Positions 41,197-50,259 are shown, counted from the first letter of the stretch. The stretch: 64,000 nucleotides of DNA from Chloroflexota bacterium (GCA_021414245.1 JAIOOU010000004.1:62001-126000), one strand, 5' to 3'. The notes: generated from the sequence alone by a model not told the origin. Made by a program: numbers and translations.

Positions 41197-43563
41197 ATGC
41201 CTTTGCTGTGGGTTTCGATTGCTTTTATCGCTGGAATACTTCTTGCGGATATTTTCAGCCTGCCTGCGGGATTATGGATGTTTTTTGCAGCTTTCGCGCT
41301 GATCATTCTGATCATCCTGCGCCGCCTCTCGCCGGGATTCGGGCATCGGATTTCGAATTTTCAGATTCATCCAATCGCTTTCGCAATTTTGATCACTGTT
41401 TGTCTTGGGGCCTGGAGATACCAGGCCGCACAACCTGCCATTGATGCCTTTCATGTGGCTTTTTACAATGATCGCGATTATGAAATGCTGGTGACTGGCA
41501 CACTGGCCAGGCCGCCGGACTATCGGGATACCTATACCAATCTTCGCGTCAATGTGGAAGCCATCGATAACGGCAACGGCGACCTGCCGGTCAGTGGGTT
41601 GATCCTGGTCCGCGTGCCGATTCATCAAACCTATCAGTATGGGGAACGCGTGCGCATACGCGGCAGGCTGCAAACTCCCCCCGAAGCGGATGAGTTTTCA
41701 TATCGTGATTATCTGGCACGCGAGGGGATCTATTCCAGCATCTCCATCGCGGAGGTGACGGTCCTGCCGGGAAATGGCGGCAATATTTTTTACAAGGCCG
41801 TTTATGCTTTCAGGGAAAAGTTGCTTCAAAATACGTACCGGCTTTTTAACGATCCTGAAGCCTCCCTGCTGGCCGGCATTTTGTTCGGTGTGGACACCGG
41901 GCTTACCCGGGAGCTGCAAAATGCCTTTAAGGACACCGGCACGGCGCACATCATCGCCATCTCCGGTTTCAATATCGCCATCATCGCAGGCGCCTTCTTC
42001 TCGATCTTCAAAACCCTCCTGGGAGAACGATATGGTGCTGCGGTTGCCATTCTCGGCATTTTCCTGTATGCTTTTCTCGTGGGAGCGGAGGCCGCGGTCA
42101 TGCGCGCTGCCTTTATGGGCAGCATCTCCCTGCTGGCCCGTCAGCTCGGCCGGCGCAACATGGGCTTGAATGCCCTGGCTGTGGTGGCATTGATCATGGC
42201 GATTCTCAATCCGCCCGTGCTTTGGGATGTGGGTTTTCAATTATCCTTCTTTGCCACCCTCGGTTTGATCCTGTATGCCGAGCCCTTCTCCAATATTGTC
42301 AATAATTTCTTTGCGAGATTTACAGGGACGCGCACCATCACCCGCCTCATTAACGAGAATGTTACTCTGACCTTTGCCGCCCAGCTCACCACCATTCCGA
42401 TCATGGCCTATCATTTCAAACACATCTCCCTGGTTTCCTTCATTGCCAATCCGTTCATTTTGCCGGTTCAGCCGGCCGTGATGATCGCGAGCGGGCTGGC
42501 GGTCTTCACCAGCCTGGTGATTTATCCGCTGGGACAACTCATGGCCTGGGTTGCCTGGCCCTTTGCAACCTATACCATACGCATGGTGGAATTGTTTGAA
42601 CGCGTGCCGCATGGAGTCGTTGTCCTGGGAGACGCCTCCCTGTGGCTGGTCGTGTGCTGTTACATCGCGCTCTTTTCTGTGACCTTTAACTGGCGCCGTC
42701 TTAAAGATTATTTCCTCTCCCTGGGCTCCCGCCTGCGGACGGTTGCATTGGGCGCGACCATTGGTCTCCTGTTCATTTGCACCATCCTTTTCTGGCGCGC
42801 CTCGGCCACCTCCGGGGATGGCCAGCTTCATATCACTTTCCTGGATGTCGGGTCGGCGGATGCCGTGCTCATTCAAACGCCGCAGGGCAGGAATGTACTG
42901 GTCAACGGGGGAGGCAGCACGAGCGAACTTTCCGATGAGCTTGGCCGGCGTTTGCCTTTCTTCAGCCGCAAACTGGATTGGCTGATCGTTGCATCCACGC
43001 AGGAACAGCAGCTGGCCGCCCTTCCACGCGTGTTGGAAAGATATCCGCCCAGAAATGTGTTGTGGAGCGGGAACATCCAGGCTTCGTTTTCCGCCCAGGA
43101 ATTGGATAAATTTTTTGCGGATGAGGATATTCCCGTCAGCCGCGCGGAAACAGGGCAAAGGCTTGAGCTGGGAGACGGCATCTTTATCGAGGTGCAGGCT
43201 GTCGGTCCGCGTGGAAGCGTGCTTCTCGTCCAGGACGGGAATTTCCGTGCCCTGCTTCCCATCGGGGTAAGTGAAGATATATTTTCGGCCATCGATTATG
43301 GGAATGTGATCGACAAGGTGGATGTACTGCTGCTGGCTGATTCAGGCTATGGACCCTCCAATCCGCCGGATCTGGTCGAGAATTTAAATCCGGAGCTGAC
43401 CGTCTTGAGTGTTTCGGCAGGCGACCCGAATGGCCTGCCTGCGCAGGAGGTTCTGGATGCCTTGGAGGGCCACTCGTTGCTGCGAACCGACCGCAATGGT
43501 TGGATCTCGGTCATCACGGATGGAAGTTCCATGCATGTCGAAGTCGAACGCGGGGTAAAGTAG
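41197..43563 (+). CDS. comEC: ComEC/Rec2-like DNA uptake protein with degenerate metallo-beta-lactamase domain
   Basis: 788 residues. Order: N-terminal spans with an OB-like extracellular domain (DUF4131, ~25-190), the Competence membrane domain (~220-500; LLAGILFGVDTGLTRELQNAF, GTAHIIAISGFNIAIIAG, ALVVALIMAILNPPVLWDVGFQLSF-type helix) and a soluble domain from ~545 (HITFLDVGSADAVLI). In competent bacteria it is the inner-membrane channel for single-stranded DNA. The C-terminal domain lacks the zinc site: where THxHxDH is expected the sequence reads ASTQEQQ (599-605), and VDGG is VNGG. So any nuclease role of this domain is probably lost. No other competence gene is near. Confidence 0.9.
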   Translation: MPLLWVSIAFIAGILLADIFSLPAGLWMFFAAFALIILIILRRLSPGFGHRISNFQIHPIAFAILITVCLGAWRYQAAQPAIDAFHVAFYNDRDYEMLVTGTLARPPDYRDTYTNLRVNVEAIDNGNGDLPVSGLILVRVPIHQTYQYGERVRIRGRLQTPPEADEFSYRDYLAREGIYSSISIAEVTVLPGNGGNIFYKAVYAFREKLLQNTYRLFNDPEASLLAGILFGVDTGLTRELQNAFKDTGTAHIIAISGFNIAIIAGAFFSIFKTLLGERYGAAVAILGIFLYAFLVGAEAAVMRAAFMGSISLLARQLGRRNMGLNALAVVALIMAILNPPVLWDVGFQLSFFATLGLILYAEPFSNIVNNFFARFTGTRTITRLINENVTLTFAAQLTTIPIMAYHFKHISLVSFIANPFILPVQPAVMIASGLAVFTSLVIYPLGQLMAWVAWPFATYTIRMVELFERVPHGVVVLGDASLWLVVCCYIALFSVTFNWRRLKDYFLSLGSRLRTVALGATIGLLFICTILFWRASATSGDGQLHITFLDVGSADAVLIQTPQGRNVLVNGGGSTSELSDELGRRLPFFSRKLDWLIVASTQEQQLAALPRVLERYPPRNVLWSGNIQASFSAQELDKFFADEDIPVSRAETGQRLELGDGIFIEVQAVGPRGSVLLVQDGNFRALLPIGVSEDIFSAIDYGNVIDKVDVLLLADSGYGPSNPPDLVENLNPELTVLSVSAGDPNGLPAQEVLDALEGHSLLRTDRNGWISVITDGSSMHVEVERGVK

Positions 43564-43595
43564 GAACAAAGTACCCTTTTTTGATTTCGATGTGA

Positions 43596-43604
43596 TGCTA
43601 CAAT
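43596..43604 (+). promoter_or_regulatory. extended -10 promoter of lipoprotein gene
   Basis: TGCTACAAT, an extended -10 (TGn plus TACAAT), 29 nt before the ATG at 43633. The -35 region is T-rich but not consensus. Confidence 0.5.
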
Positions 43605-43632
43605 GTCACCCAACTTAAAAAAGGAGAATGTC

Positions 43633-44283
43633 ATGAAATCAACAGCTCTGAAAGTTTTTGCTTTTGTCATGGTTTTGGCCCTGGCCTCCCTGGCCTGCGC
43701 CCTTCCCAATTTGGACTCCGTCCTCAATCCTTTGCCCAAGGATGATTTTTCGAGTTCAAACAGCGGTTGGGGTACCGGCACGGACAGCTCCAGTTCCGTG
43801 GAATACGCAAACGGCGGGCTGCAAATGATCGTGTATCAACCATTTTATGTGACCTGGTCCACACCGGACACCACATCGTATGAGAACATCCATATCGAAG
43901 CCAGTGTCACCAATGCAAGCACCGATCCCAAGGCGGTCTTTGGCATTGTCTGCAATGAACAGGGCAGCACCAACTCCTTCTATTATGTGGGTGTCGCCTC
44001 CGACGGATATTACGCCTTCATCAAATCCTCCGTGGTGGGAGCTGATGTCTACCTGAAGGAAGGCAACTCGGATGTTATTTCGTCAGCCGGTACCTCCATG
44101 CGCATCGGCCTGGATTGCGGCAACGGCAGCATGACCTTGTATGTCAACGGTCAGAAGATTGACAGCGTTTCCGATTCTTCATACACCAGCGGCGTGGTCG
44201 GTTTGTTTGCCGCGAGCGGTGAGCAGGATTCGGGCACAAACATCACCTTTGACGATTTCGAAATGACCAAGCTGGGTCAGTAA
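43633..44283 (+). CDS. hypothetical lipoprotein with jelly-roll-like domain
   Basis: 216 residues from the ATG with AAAAAAGGAGAATGTC in front. Signal peptide with lipobox LASLAC (cysteine at ~20). The mature part opens DDFSSSNSGWGTGTDSSSS and runs through alternating strands (VTNASTDPKAVFGIVCNEQG, YVNGQKIDSVSDSSYTSGVVGLFA) in a pattern like the concanavalin-type domains of DUF1080 and similar sugar-binding families. A surface lectin-like role is possible but not shown. Single gene, own promoter and terminator. Confidence 0.72.
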   Translation: MKSTALKVFAFVMVLALASLACALPNLDSVLNPLPKDDFSSSNSGWGTGTDSSSSVEYANGGLQMIVYQPFYVTWSTPDTTSYENIHIEASVTNASTDPKAVFGIVCNEQGSTNSFYYVGVASDGYYAFIKSSVVGADVYLKEGNSDVISSAGTSMRIGLDCGNGSMTLYVNGQKIDSVSDSSYTSGVVGLFAASGEQDSGTNITFDDFEMTKLGQ

Positions 44284-44303
44284 GTTCCCATTTTCCCTTC
44301 CAT

Positions 44304-44337
44304 AAAAATCCCCGCGCTGACGAGCGCGGGGATTTTT
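44304..44337 (+). terminator. strong terminator after lipoprotein gene
   Basis: AAAAATCCCCGCGCT pairs perfectly with AGCGCGGGGATTTTT (15 bp, loop GACG). Confidence 0.95.
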
Positions 44338-44372
44338 GCTTGATGTATAATGCCTGGACCCGGAGGTTGTTT

Positions 44373-44816
44373 ATGCCGGATCCCATCATTTGGAACAGGA
44401 TCGAGGAGAGCATTCGTATGGAAAACATGTTGACCATCACCAAGAGCAGGATGGGGGACGTGACCGTGCTGCATCTCGCAGGCAGGCTGGATGGACAAAG
44501 CGAGAACGCCCTTGTGAAGAACGCCCAGGAGGTGCATGATGAGGGGATGCGCTTTTTGCTGCTGGATCTTAGTGAGTTGGCCATGTTGACCAGTGCTGGT
44601 TTGCGCGCCTTTCATGGAATTTATAAACTCTTCACTCCCAAATCTGAGATTGAAGCCTGGGAAAAGGCGCACCCTGATGAACCTTATAAATCCGACTTTT
44701 TTAAACTTGCAGGCACCAGCCCGGAGATCTATTACATCCTGAATGTCGCGGGTTTTTTGCATAACATCCCTGTATTTGCCGACTTGCAGGAAGGCCTGCG
44801 TTCGTTCAATAAATAG
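44373..44816 (+). CDS. STAS domain protein (copy 2)
   Basis: 147 residues from the ATG at 44373 (GGAGG 6 nt upstream; a TATAAT lies at 44346). An internal ATG at 44418 with GAGGAG in front would remove the first 15 residues. STAS core: VTVLHLAGRLDGQSE and FLLLDLSELAMLTSAGLRAFH, with the phospho-acceptor serine in TSAG. The C-terminal YYILNVAGFLHNIPVFADLQE matches the other two STAS proteins of this window. Probably an anti-sigma-factor antagonist or a partner-switch relay. The next gene starts 8 nt later. Confidence 0.85.
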   Translation: MPDPIIWNRIEESIRMENMLTITKSRMGDVTVLHLAGRLDGQSENALVKNAQEVHDEGMRFLLLDLSELAMLTSAGLRAFHGIYKLFTPKSEIEAWEKAHPDEPYKSDFFKLAGTSPEIYYILNVAGFLHNIPVFADLQEGLRSFNK

Positions 44817-44824
44817 GTCCCGCA

Positions 44825-45511
44825 GTGGGATATCTTGTACTGGAGGGCGGGGCCGAGTTTGGCGGACATATGTCCGAACCGGACCTGCGTGCCATGCAGC
44901 TCGCTGGCGGACCGGATCGTCCGGTCTGCATCCTGCCCACCGCAGCGGCCCCCGACCACAATCATAAACGTGCAGGCGCGAATGGCGTGCGCTGGTTTAA
45001 AAGCCTGGGCGCCAAAAATGTATTTACGGTGGATGTGATCGATGCATTCAGCGCCAACGATCCTTCCCTGGCCGCGGCGATTCGAACCTCGGGTCTGATC
45101 TACCTGCTGGGAGGCTTTCCGCGCTACCTGGGGGAGACTCTTGCGAATAGTGCCTGCTGGCAGGCTGCCTTGGATGCCCACGCACAGGGGGCTGTGATTG
45201 CAGGCAGCAGCGCCGGGGCAATGGTTCTGTGTGAACATTATTTCGACCCCCATGATCAAAAATTATTGCACGGCCTCAACCTGATTCCCAATACCTGTTT
45301 CCTTCCTCATCACAACCGGTTTGGAAAAACATGGGCCGGCGACCTCGGCCGCCAGTTGCCGGATGCCCTGCTGATCGGTGTGGACGAACAAACCGGCATG
45401 GTCGATGAAGGCCAGGGTGCTTGGAGGGTGTACGGCGCAGGTCAGGTGACCCTGTACCGGGGCGGGCAGGTTACGATCCATCGGAGGGGCGAATCGTTCT
45501 CATTCCGGTGA
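44825..45511 (+). CDS. S51-type peptidase / cyanophycinase-like protein
   Basis: 228 residues starting with GTG. The nucleophile serine is in VIAGSSAGAMVLCE, the typical GxSAGA elbow of the S51 peptidase / cyanophycinase group (class I glutamine-amidotransferase fold), with YLLGGFPRYLGETL before it and FLPHHNRFGK as the likely histidine block. Substrates of the family are aspartyl dipeptides or cyanophycin, and this short form without signal peptide fits a cytosolic dipeptidase better. It lies between two STAS genes (8 and 33 nt spacing); the functional link is unknown. Confidence 0.8.
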   Translation: MGYLVLEGGAEFGGHMSEPDLRAMQLAGGPDRPVCILPTAAAPDHNHKRAGANGVRWFKSLGAKNVFTVDVIDAFSANDPSLAAAIRTSGLIYLLGGFPRYLGETLANSACWQAALDAHAQGAVIAGSSAGAMVLCEHYFDPHDQKLLHGLNLIPNTCFLPHHNRFGKTWAGDLGRQLPDALLIGVDEQTGMVDEGQGAWRVYGAGQVTLYRGGQVTIHRRGESFSFR

Positions 45512-45544
45512 ATTGGACATATAATTCGTTAAACCGGAGGAGCC

Positions 45545-45919
45545 ATGGAAGTCACACTAAAGATCACAAAGGAACAGGTTCAGGGCAGGGTACATGTTAC
45601 CGTTTTTCACTTGCGCGGCTGGCTGGACGCGCAAAGCGAAGAGCTGTTGCTCGCTTCGGCCCGGGATTCATATAACGAAGGCAGCCGGTATTTATTGCTT
45701 GATCTGGCCGAGGTGGATACCCTTACCAGCGCCGGAATGCGCGCCATGCAAAAGGTTTATAAACTGTACACCCCGGCCGAGGAACATTTTAAGGTGGCCC
45801 GTGTGAAATTATGCAATGCGCCTCCACAGGTGTATCATGTGCTGGGTATCACCGGCTTCCTGCAAAACATCCCCAATTACGAAACCCAGCAGGCGGCGGT
45901 GGATTCGTTTGGCGAATAG
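45545..45919 (+). CDS. STAS domain protein (copy 3)
   Basis: 124 residues; GGAGGAGCC directly before the ATG and TATAAT at 45522-45527. VHVTVFHLRGWLDAQSEELL and YLLLDLAEVDTLTSAGMRAM give the STAS core with the TSAG serine; PPQVYHVLGITGFLQNIP is the shared C-terminal part. Closest in the window to copy 2 (44373), and likely a local duplicate now separated by the S51 gene. No sigma factor or kinase is adjacent, so the partner switch it belongs to must be encoded elsewhere. Confidence 0.87.
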   Translation: MEVTLKITKEQVQGRVHVTVFHLRGWLDAQSEELLLASARDSYNEGSRYLLLDLAEVDTLTSAGMRAMQKVYKLYTPAEEHFKVARVKLCNAPPQVYHVLGITGFLQNIPNYETQQAAVDSFGE

Positions 45920-45941
45920 TTTTATTGTTCTTTTTGAATTA

Positions 45942-45972
45942 AAAGGCTCTCCGGGTTTTCCGGGGGGCCTTT
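45942..45972 (+). terminator. terminator after STAS copy 3
   Basis: AAAGGCTCTCCGG pairs with CCGGGGGGCCTTT (13 bp with two G-T pairs, 5-nt loop). Confidence 0.8.
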
Positions 45973-46020
45973 CTTCTAAACATCCCTTTGTGAGATTGTT
46001 TTATTCGGTTGAGAAGTCAA

Positions 46021-47244
46021 ATGAGATCCACCTTCCGTGCTTTTCACAACAAAAAATTCTCGGCGCTGCTTTTTGGCCAGACCCTTTCGCGCATCGGTGA
46101 TTTTCTTTTTCAGATCACCATTGCCTGGTGGGTGTTGGAGAAAACAGGCTCGGCCACGGCCATGGGCGCAGTCCTGTTTTTCAGCACTCTGCCGATGGTC
46201 CTTTTTGTGCTGATTGGCGGTGTGGTTGTGGACCGCATGCCGCGCGGTCTGCTGCTTTTTATGTCGGACACGTCCCGCGGCTTCATCATGCTCGCGGGAA
46301 CATGGCTGGCGTACACGGACCGGCTTGTGTTGTGGGAAATTTATGTCATCGCCGTTCTGTTCGGTTTTGCGGATGCGTTCTTTCTGCCCGCATATAACGC
46401 CCTCATTCAACAGATTGTCGCAGAGGAGGACCTGCCCAGTGCCAACTCGATCAACAGTCTGAGCATGCAATTCGGGCGTGTGGCCGGCCCGGCTATCGGC
46501 GGCTTGATCGTTGGATTTGGCGGCACGGCAGTGGCATTTGGATTTAATGCCTTTTCCTTCCTCGTGGGTGCCTTGACGGTGGTCGCGCTTCTTAATATCC
46601 CCGCGCCTGCCCGCCAGGACCAGGGCGGATTCGCCCTCCAGCATTTTAAAGATGACCTGCGTGACGGGTTCGCAACGATATTCTCCTCCCCGGTCCTATG
46701 GGTGGCCATTCTGGTATTTGCCTTCACCAACATCACCCTGGCGGGGCCGTACAGCATTGCCATGCCCTTTCTTGTCCAGCAAAAACTGGGCGGTGACGAA
46801 AAAATGCTGGGATTTATTTATGCGATCTTTCCGATTGGATATGCCATTGCCAGCTTGCTGATGGGCAGTTTTCAGAAGATCCGCCGCCGGGGGGTTGTAT
46901 TCTATGTCTGTGGTGCGCTGGCCGGCATCGGACTCGGCGTATTCGGTTTGAGGATGCCGTTATATTTTCTTGTGTTTGCTGCACTGATAAATGGGGCCGC
47001 TTTGGAAATCGATTCCCTGATTTGGACCAATCTGATGCAGGAACGGGTGCCTCCTGAAAAAATGGGCCGTGTCTCCAGTGTGGATACCCTGGGTTCCTTT
47101 GCTCTGCTTCCGATCGGATTCGCCTTTACCGGCTGGTTGATCGACCGGATCGGTGTCACCAGCGTTTTTCTGGCTGCCGGAGGGATCACTGCCCTGATCA
47201 GCCTGCTGCCCTTGTTTAATCCGGCCATCCGTGAACTGGATTGA
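46021..47244 (+). CDS. MFS transporter
   Basis: 407 residues, twelve predicted spans. The inter-span loop RMPRGLLLFMSDTSRG corresponds to the MFS motif A region of the enterobactin/macrolide-efflux (MFS_3/MefA) group, supported by FHNKKFSALLFGQTLSRIGDFLF at the start and FFLPAYNALIQQIVAEEDLPSANSI (a family landmark) in the first half. Probably drug or metabolite efflux by proton antiport. Start set at the ATG 46021; the TTG at 46009 is in frame but has no better signal. A weak hairpin with two bulges lies over the stop (47241-47271). Confidence 0.85.
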   Translation: MRSTFRAFHNKKFSALLFGQTLSRIGDFLFQITIAWWVLEKTGSATAMGAVLFFSTLPMVLFVLIGGVVVDRMPRGLLLFMSDTSRGFIMLAGTWLAYTDRLVLWEIYVIAVLFGFADAFFLPAYNALIQQIVAEEDLPSANSINSLSMQFGRVAGPAIGGLIVGFGGTAVAFGFNAFSFLVGALTVVALLNIPAPARQDQGGFALQHFKDDLRDGFATIFSSPVLWVAILVFAFTNITLAGPYSIAMPFLVQQKLGGDEKMLGFIYAIFPIGYAIASLLMGSFQKIRRRGVVFYVCGALAGIGLGVFGLRMPLYFLVFAALINGAALEIDSLIWTNLMQERVPPEKMGRVSSVDTLGSFALLPIGFAFTGWLIDRIGVTSVFLAAGGITALISLLPLFNPAIRELD

Positions 47245-47445
47245 GCTTCCGGATTTATTATCCGAACTCAATCTTTCACGGGACAGCCGGCCCCTCTTCG
47301 CCCGCCCTAACGAAACTCTTAACTCTTCATAATCTTTTCGTAAGAAAGGTTTCTTAGAATGGGGGCATCAAGGAGACTACAATCATGCAGTCGCCATTCA
47401 AGCCTGCCTGCGGAATGATCACAAAGACCAGAGGAGAAACAAGCC

Positions 47446-48399
47446 ATGACCAGTGTGTATAAGTCCGTCCCCATCCGATCATCGGAGATCACGCCGAAGG
47501 ATACGTATCTTTCACGGCGAGATTTTATGAAGGCCGCAAGCCTGGCCACCGGCGCAGCCCTGCTGGCTGCCTGCGCCCCGTCCGTGGCGAATGAATCCCA
47601 GGATGCTCGGCCCGTTCCCACGTCCGGTGCGACCGATGAATTGGGGAATCCGGTCAATACGTATGAAGACATCACGCATTACAACAACTATTATGAATTC
47701 ACCGTCGACAAGCAGGAAGTGGCCGGTCTCGCAAAGGGTTTCACCACCAGCCCGTGGACCGTGGAGGTCGGCGGGCTGGTCAACAACGCGCAAACCTTTG
47801 GCGTGGAAGACCTGCTAAAGTTGTTTCCGCAGGAGGAACGCATTTATCGCCTGCGCTGTGTGGAAGCGTGGAGCATGGTCATCCCGTGGACCGGTTTTTC
47901 CCTGGCCAGCCTCCTGAAGATGGTGGAGCCGACTTCGGATGCAAAATACGTGCGCTTTGAAACCGTCTACCGCCCTGACGAGATGCCCGGGCAGAAAAGT
48001 CCCTTCTATCCCTGGCCGTATCAGGAGGGACTGCGTCTCGATGAGGCCATGAATGAGCTTGCCATTCTTGCCACCGGCCTGTACGGCGAACCGAATGTCG
48101 CCCAGAATGGCGCACCGATCCGCCTGGTGGTGCCGTGGAAATACGGTTTCAAGTCAATCAAGTCCATTGTGAAGATCGAACTGGTGGCTGAAGAACCGGA
48201 CACCTTGTGGAAGGACATTGCCCCGAATGAATACGGCTTTTATGCCAATGTCAACCCGGCTGTGGACCATCCGCGCTGGTCGCAAGCCTCCGAGCGCCGC
48301 ATTGGCGAATTGAGCCGAAGGCCGACCCTGCCCTTCAATGGGTATGGCGAACAGGTTGCGGCACTGTATGATGGCATGGATTTGCGGGTGAATTATTAA
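47446..48399 (+). CDS. msrP: protein-methionine-sulfoxide reductase catalytic subunit MsrP
   Basis: 317 residues. A Tat signal is present ([16 protein letters not shown]), followed directly by AAC, which could also be lipid-modified. The molybdopterin domain carries the Moco-ligating cysteine C138 in [11 protein letters not shown] and the conserved [14 protein letters not shown] near the end. MsrP repairs oxidised methionines in exported proteins, taking electrons from the haem membrane subunit MsrQ, which is encoded 7 nt downstream. AGAGGAGAAACAAGCC precedes the ATG. The 47272-47445 stretch shows only possible promoter text (CATAAT near 47330). Confidence 0.93.
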   Translation: MTSVYKSVPIRSSEITPKDTYLSRRDFMKAASLATGAALLAACAPSVANESQDARPVPTSGATDELGNPVNTYEDITHYNNYYEFTVDKQEVAGLAKGFTTSPWTVEVGGLVNNAQTFGVEDLLKLFPQEERIYRLRCVEAWSMVIPWTGFSLASLLKMVEPTSDAKYVRFETVYRPDEMPGQKSPFYPWPYQEGLRLDEAMNELAILATGLYGEPNVAQNGAPIRLVVPWKYGFKSIKSIVKIELVAEEPDTLWKDIAPNEYGFYANVNPAVDHPRWSQASERRIGELSRRPTLPFNGYGEQVAALYDGMDLRVNY

Positions 48400-48406
48400 C
48401 CACTGG

Positions 48407-49084
48407 ATGAAGAAATTCCCCTATACCCCATTGCAGGTCGCCGTGCATGTGTATGCATGGTCCGGCCTCATTCTGCTGCTTTTCGACTTTCTTACCGGCC
48501 GCCTTTCCGCCAATCCCATTCAGGATATGGAGCGGCGCACCGGCCGGCATGCCATCACCCTGCTTGTGCTTTTGTTGATGTGCACGCCGATGAATACGAT
48601 CTTCAAATGGAGCGAGCCCTTAAAACGCCGCCGGGCGCTTGGCTTATATACATTCCTGTATGTAACCATTCATATGATCATCTTTGCGGACCTGGACTAC
48701 GGTCTTGCATGGAGCCTGCTCCTTCAGGAGGTGGTTCAAAAGCCAAGATTGATCGTGGGCTTTCTGGCTTTCCTGATATTCATCCCGCTGGCTGTTACCT
48801 CCTTTGATATCTGGAAGGTCCGTCTCGGCAAAAACTGGAAGCGCCTGCATCGTTTGGTGTACCTGATCGGGCCGCTGGCCTTCCTTCACTATATTTGGAG
48901 CAAAAAAGGGGATGTGTTGACCCTGCAGGGCGAAGTGGTCAAACCTTTGATCTATGGACTCGTTATTGCAGTATTCCTGGTCTTTCGGATTCCCCCCGTT
49001 CGAAAGGCGATCGCATCCTTCTCAACCCGCATGCTGGCCCTGCTGTCCGGAAGGACCCGGCAGCCCAAAGTGGACACGCCTTAA
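48407..49084 (+). CDS. msrQ: MsrQ haem b membrane subunit
   Basis: 225 residues, about six membrane spans of the ferric-reductase-like type. The haem histidines appear in TGRHAITLLVLLLMCTP, YVTIHMIIF and KRLHRLVYLIGPLAFLHYIWSKKG. It passes electrons from quinone or flavin to MsrP. The start follows the msrP stop by 7 nt. The C-terminal tail ends in a basic, proline-containing stretch. The terminator-like hairpin begins at the stop codon. Confidence 0.92.
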   Translation: MKKFPYTPLQVAVHVYAWSGLILLLFDFLTGRLSANPIQDMERRTGRHAITLLVLLLMCTPMNTIFKWSEPLKRRRALGLYTFLYVTIHMIIFADLDYGLAWSLLLQEVVQKPRLIVGFLAFLIFIPLAVTSFDIWKVRLGKNWKRLHRLVYLIGPLAFLHYIWSKKGDVLTLQGEVVKPLIYGLVIAVFLVFRIPPVRKAIASFSTRMLALLSGRTRQPKVDTP

Positions 49085-49121
49085 AGCAAACAGCCCACGG
49101 AACTTCCGTGGGCTGTTTGCT
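49085..49121. terminator. 17-bp hairpin between convergent genes
   Basis: AGCAAACAGCCCACGGA and TCCGTGGGCTGTTTGCT pair perfectly with a 3-nt loop. It follows the msrQ stop and overlaps the stop of the small gene on the other strand, so it serves both, though T-runs are short. Confidence 0.85.
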
Positions 49122-49350
49122 AAAAGATCCCTCGCAGCATCAGGAGCAGGCCAATGACTGCCAGCGGTACCCCCACAATGGCGCCGACGATCGTCAGGCT
49201 GACCAGGACGCCCACAAGGATGAGGACGATGCCCAGGACCATGGCCACGAAACGGCCGGTTAATTCAACAATGACCGAGAGCAGTTTCCAGACCGCGGCG
49301 AACGGCCAGAGATACCAGGGAATACGATGATGGGTGTGAGTTTTCGACAT
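49120..49350 (-). CDS. small membrane protein (76 aa), hypothetical
   Basis: The start is the ATG at 49350 because GGAGG lies 6 nt before it; an ATG four codons upstream overlaps that GGAGG. After a His-rich start (MSKTHTHHRIPWYLWPF) there are two hydrophobic segments (LTGRFVAMVLGIVLILVGVL and GVPLAVIGLLLMLRGIF) separated by a glycine-rich turn, so a membrane hairpin is expected. Short proteins of this kind are frequent and unassigned. Own gene, convergent with msrQ. Confidence 0.7.
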   Translation of the reverse strand: MSKTHTHHRIPWYLWPFAAVWKLLSVIVELTGRFVAMVLGIVLILVGVLVSLTIVGAIVGVPLAVIGLLLMLRGIF

Positions 49351-49423
49351 AAGAGCCTCCATGCTTCATATACGCAGGTTTTCCGGGGACGATGCAGCAT
49401 AATTAGATAAACTTAAGTACCAC

Positions 49424-49451
49424 TTCACAAAATGATGAGAAAGGCTATAAT
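49424..49451 (+). promoter_or_regulatory. promoter giving a leaderless dsbA-like message
   Basis: TTCACA (49424-49429), 16-nt spacer, TATAAT (49446-49451), then CCCGCCC and the ATG at 49459. The expected +1 is the A of the start codon. Confidence 0.65.
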
Positions 49452-49458
49452 CCCGCCC

Positions 49459-50259
49459 ATGGCTACCAAAAAAACCTCTCCAAAAATTGAAAAAGAAACA
49501 AAGGCCGAAATCGTGGAATTGACTCAGCCCGCCGAGGAATACATCACCTTTAAACTCAGTCACTTTTACTCGGTACTTGTCGTGCTGGCCTTCGCAGTCG
49601 GATTGCTCGTTGGTTATGTCGCCTGGGGACGCGGCTCCGCGATCGCCGCAGCTCCTGCCGCCGTTGCGGCGCAGCAGCCCTCCGGTCCGGTGGTGGAAGC
49701 GCCGCAGCCCACCCAGTCACCGTATAAGCGCTATGATATTCCCACTGAAGGATTCCCAAGCATCGGGCCTGCAGATGCGCCGATCACCATCGTTGAGTTC
49801 AGCGATTTCCAGTGCCCATTCTGCCGCCGTTTCGAGCAGGATACCTACCAGCCATTGCTGGATGCCTATCCCGGCCAGATCCGCTTTGTGTATCGCAACC
49901 TGCCGCTGACCTCCATTCATCCGAACGCGATGCCCGCCGCGATTGCGTCCCTGTGCGCCAACGATCAGGATGCCTACTGGCCGTATCACGATAAACTGTT
50001 CGCCAATGAGAATCTGGACGAGGCGACCTACATTCAACATGCCACCGATCTTGGTCTGGATGTGGAGAAGTTCACCGCCTGTCTTTCCGATGGAAGCCAT
50101 GATGCGGAAATCAAGGCGGATATGGATTTTTCGCTGAGCCTGGGTGTGCAGTCCACGCCGACCTTCTTTATCAACGGCCTTGCCATTGTGGGCGCCCAGC
50201 CTCTTGAGAATTTCAAACAATTGATCGACAAGGAATTGGCCGGCGAAATTCCCCAGTAG
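49459..50259 (+). CDS. membrane-anchored DsbA-family thiol oxidoreductase
   Basis: 266 residues. A charged cytosolic tail (~1-30), one membrane span (~35-58), an Ala/Pro-rich linker (~60-85) and a DsbA/thioredoxin domain with active site CPFC in FSDFQCPFCRRF and the cis-proline region STPTFFINGLAIVG. Additional cysteines (SLCAND, FTACLSD) may form a second pair. It should form or rearrange disulfides in exported proteins; relatives called BdbD/DsbA are common in monoderms. An in-frame ATG at 49432 lies before the -10 and is unlikely. No ribosome-binding site. Confidence 0.9.
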   Translation: MATKKTSPKIEKETKAEIVELTQPAEEYITFKLSHFYSVLVVLAFAVGLLVGYVAWGRGSAIAAAPAAVAAQQPSGPVVEAPQPTQSPYKRYDIPTEGFPSIGPADAPITIVEFSDFQCPFCRRFEQDTYQPLLDAYPGQIRFVYRNLPLTSIHPNAMPAAIASLCANDQDAYWPYHDKLFANENLDEATYIQHATDLGLDVEKFTACLSDGSHDAEIKADMDFSLSLGVQSTPTFFINGLAIVGAQPLENFKQLIDKELAGEIPQ

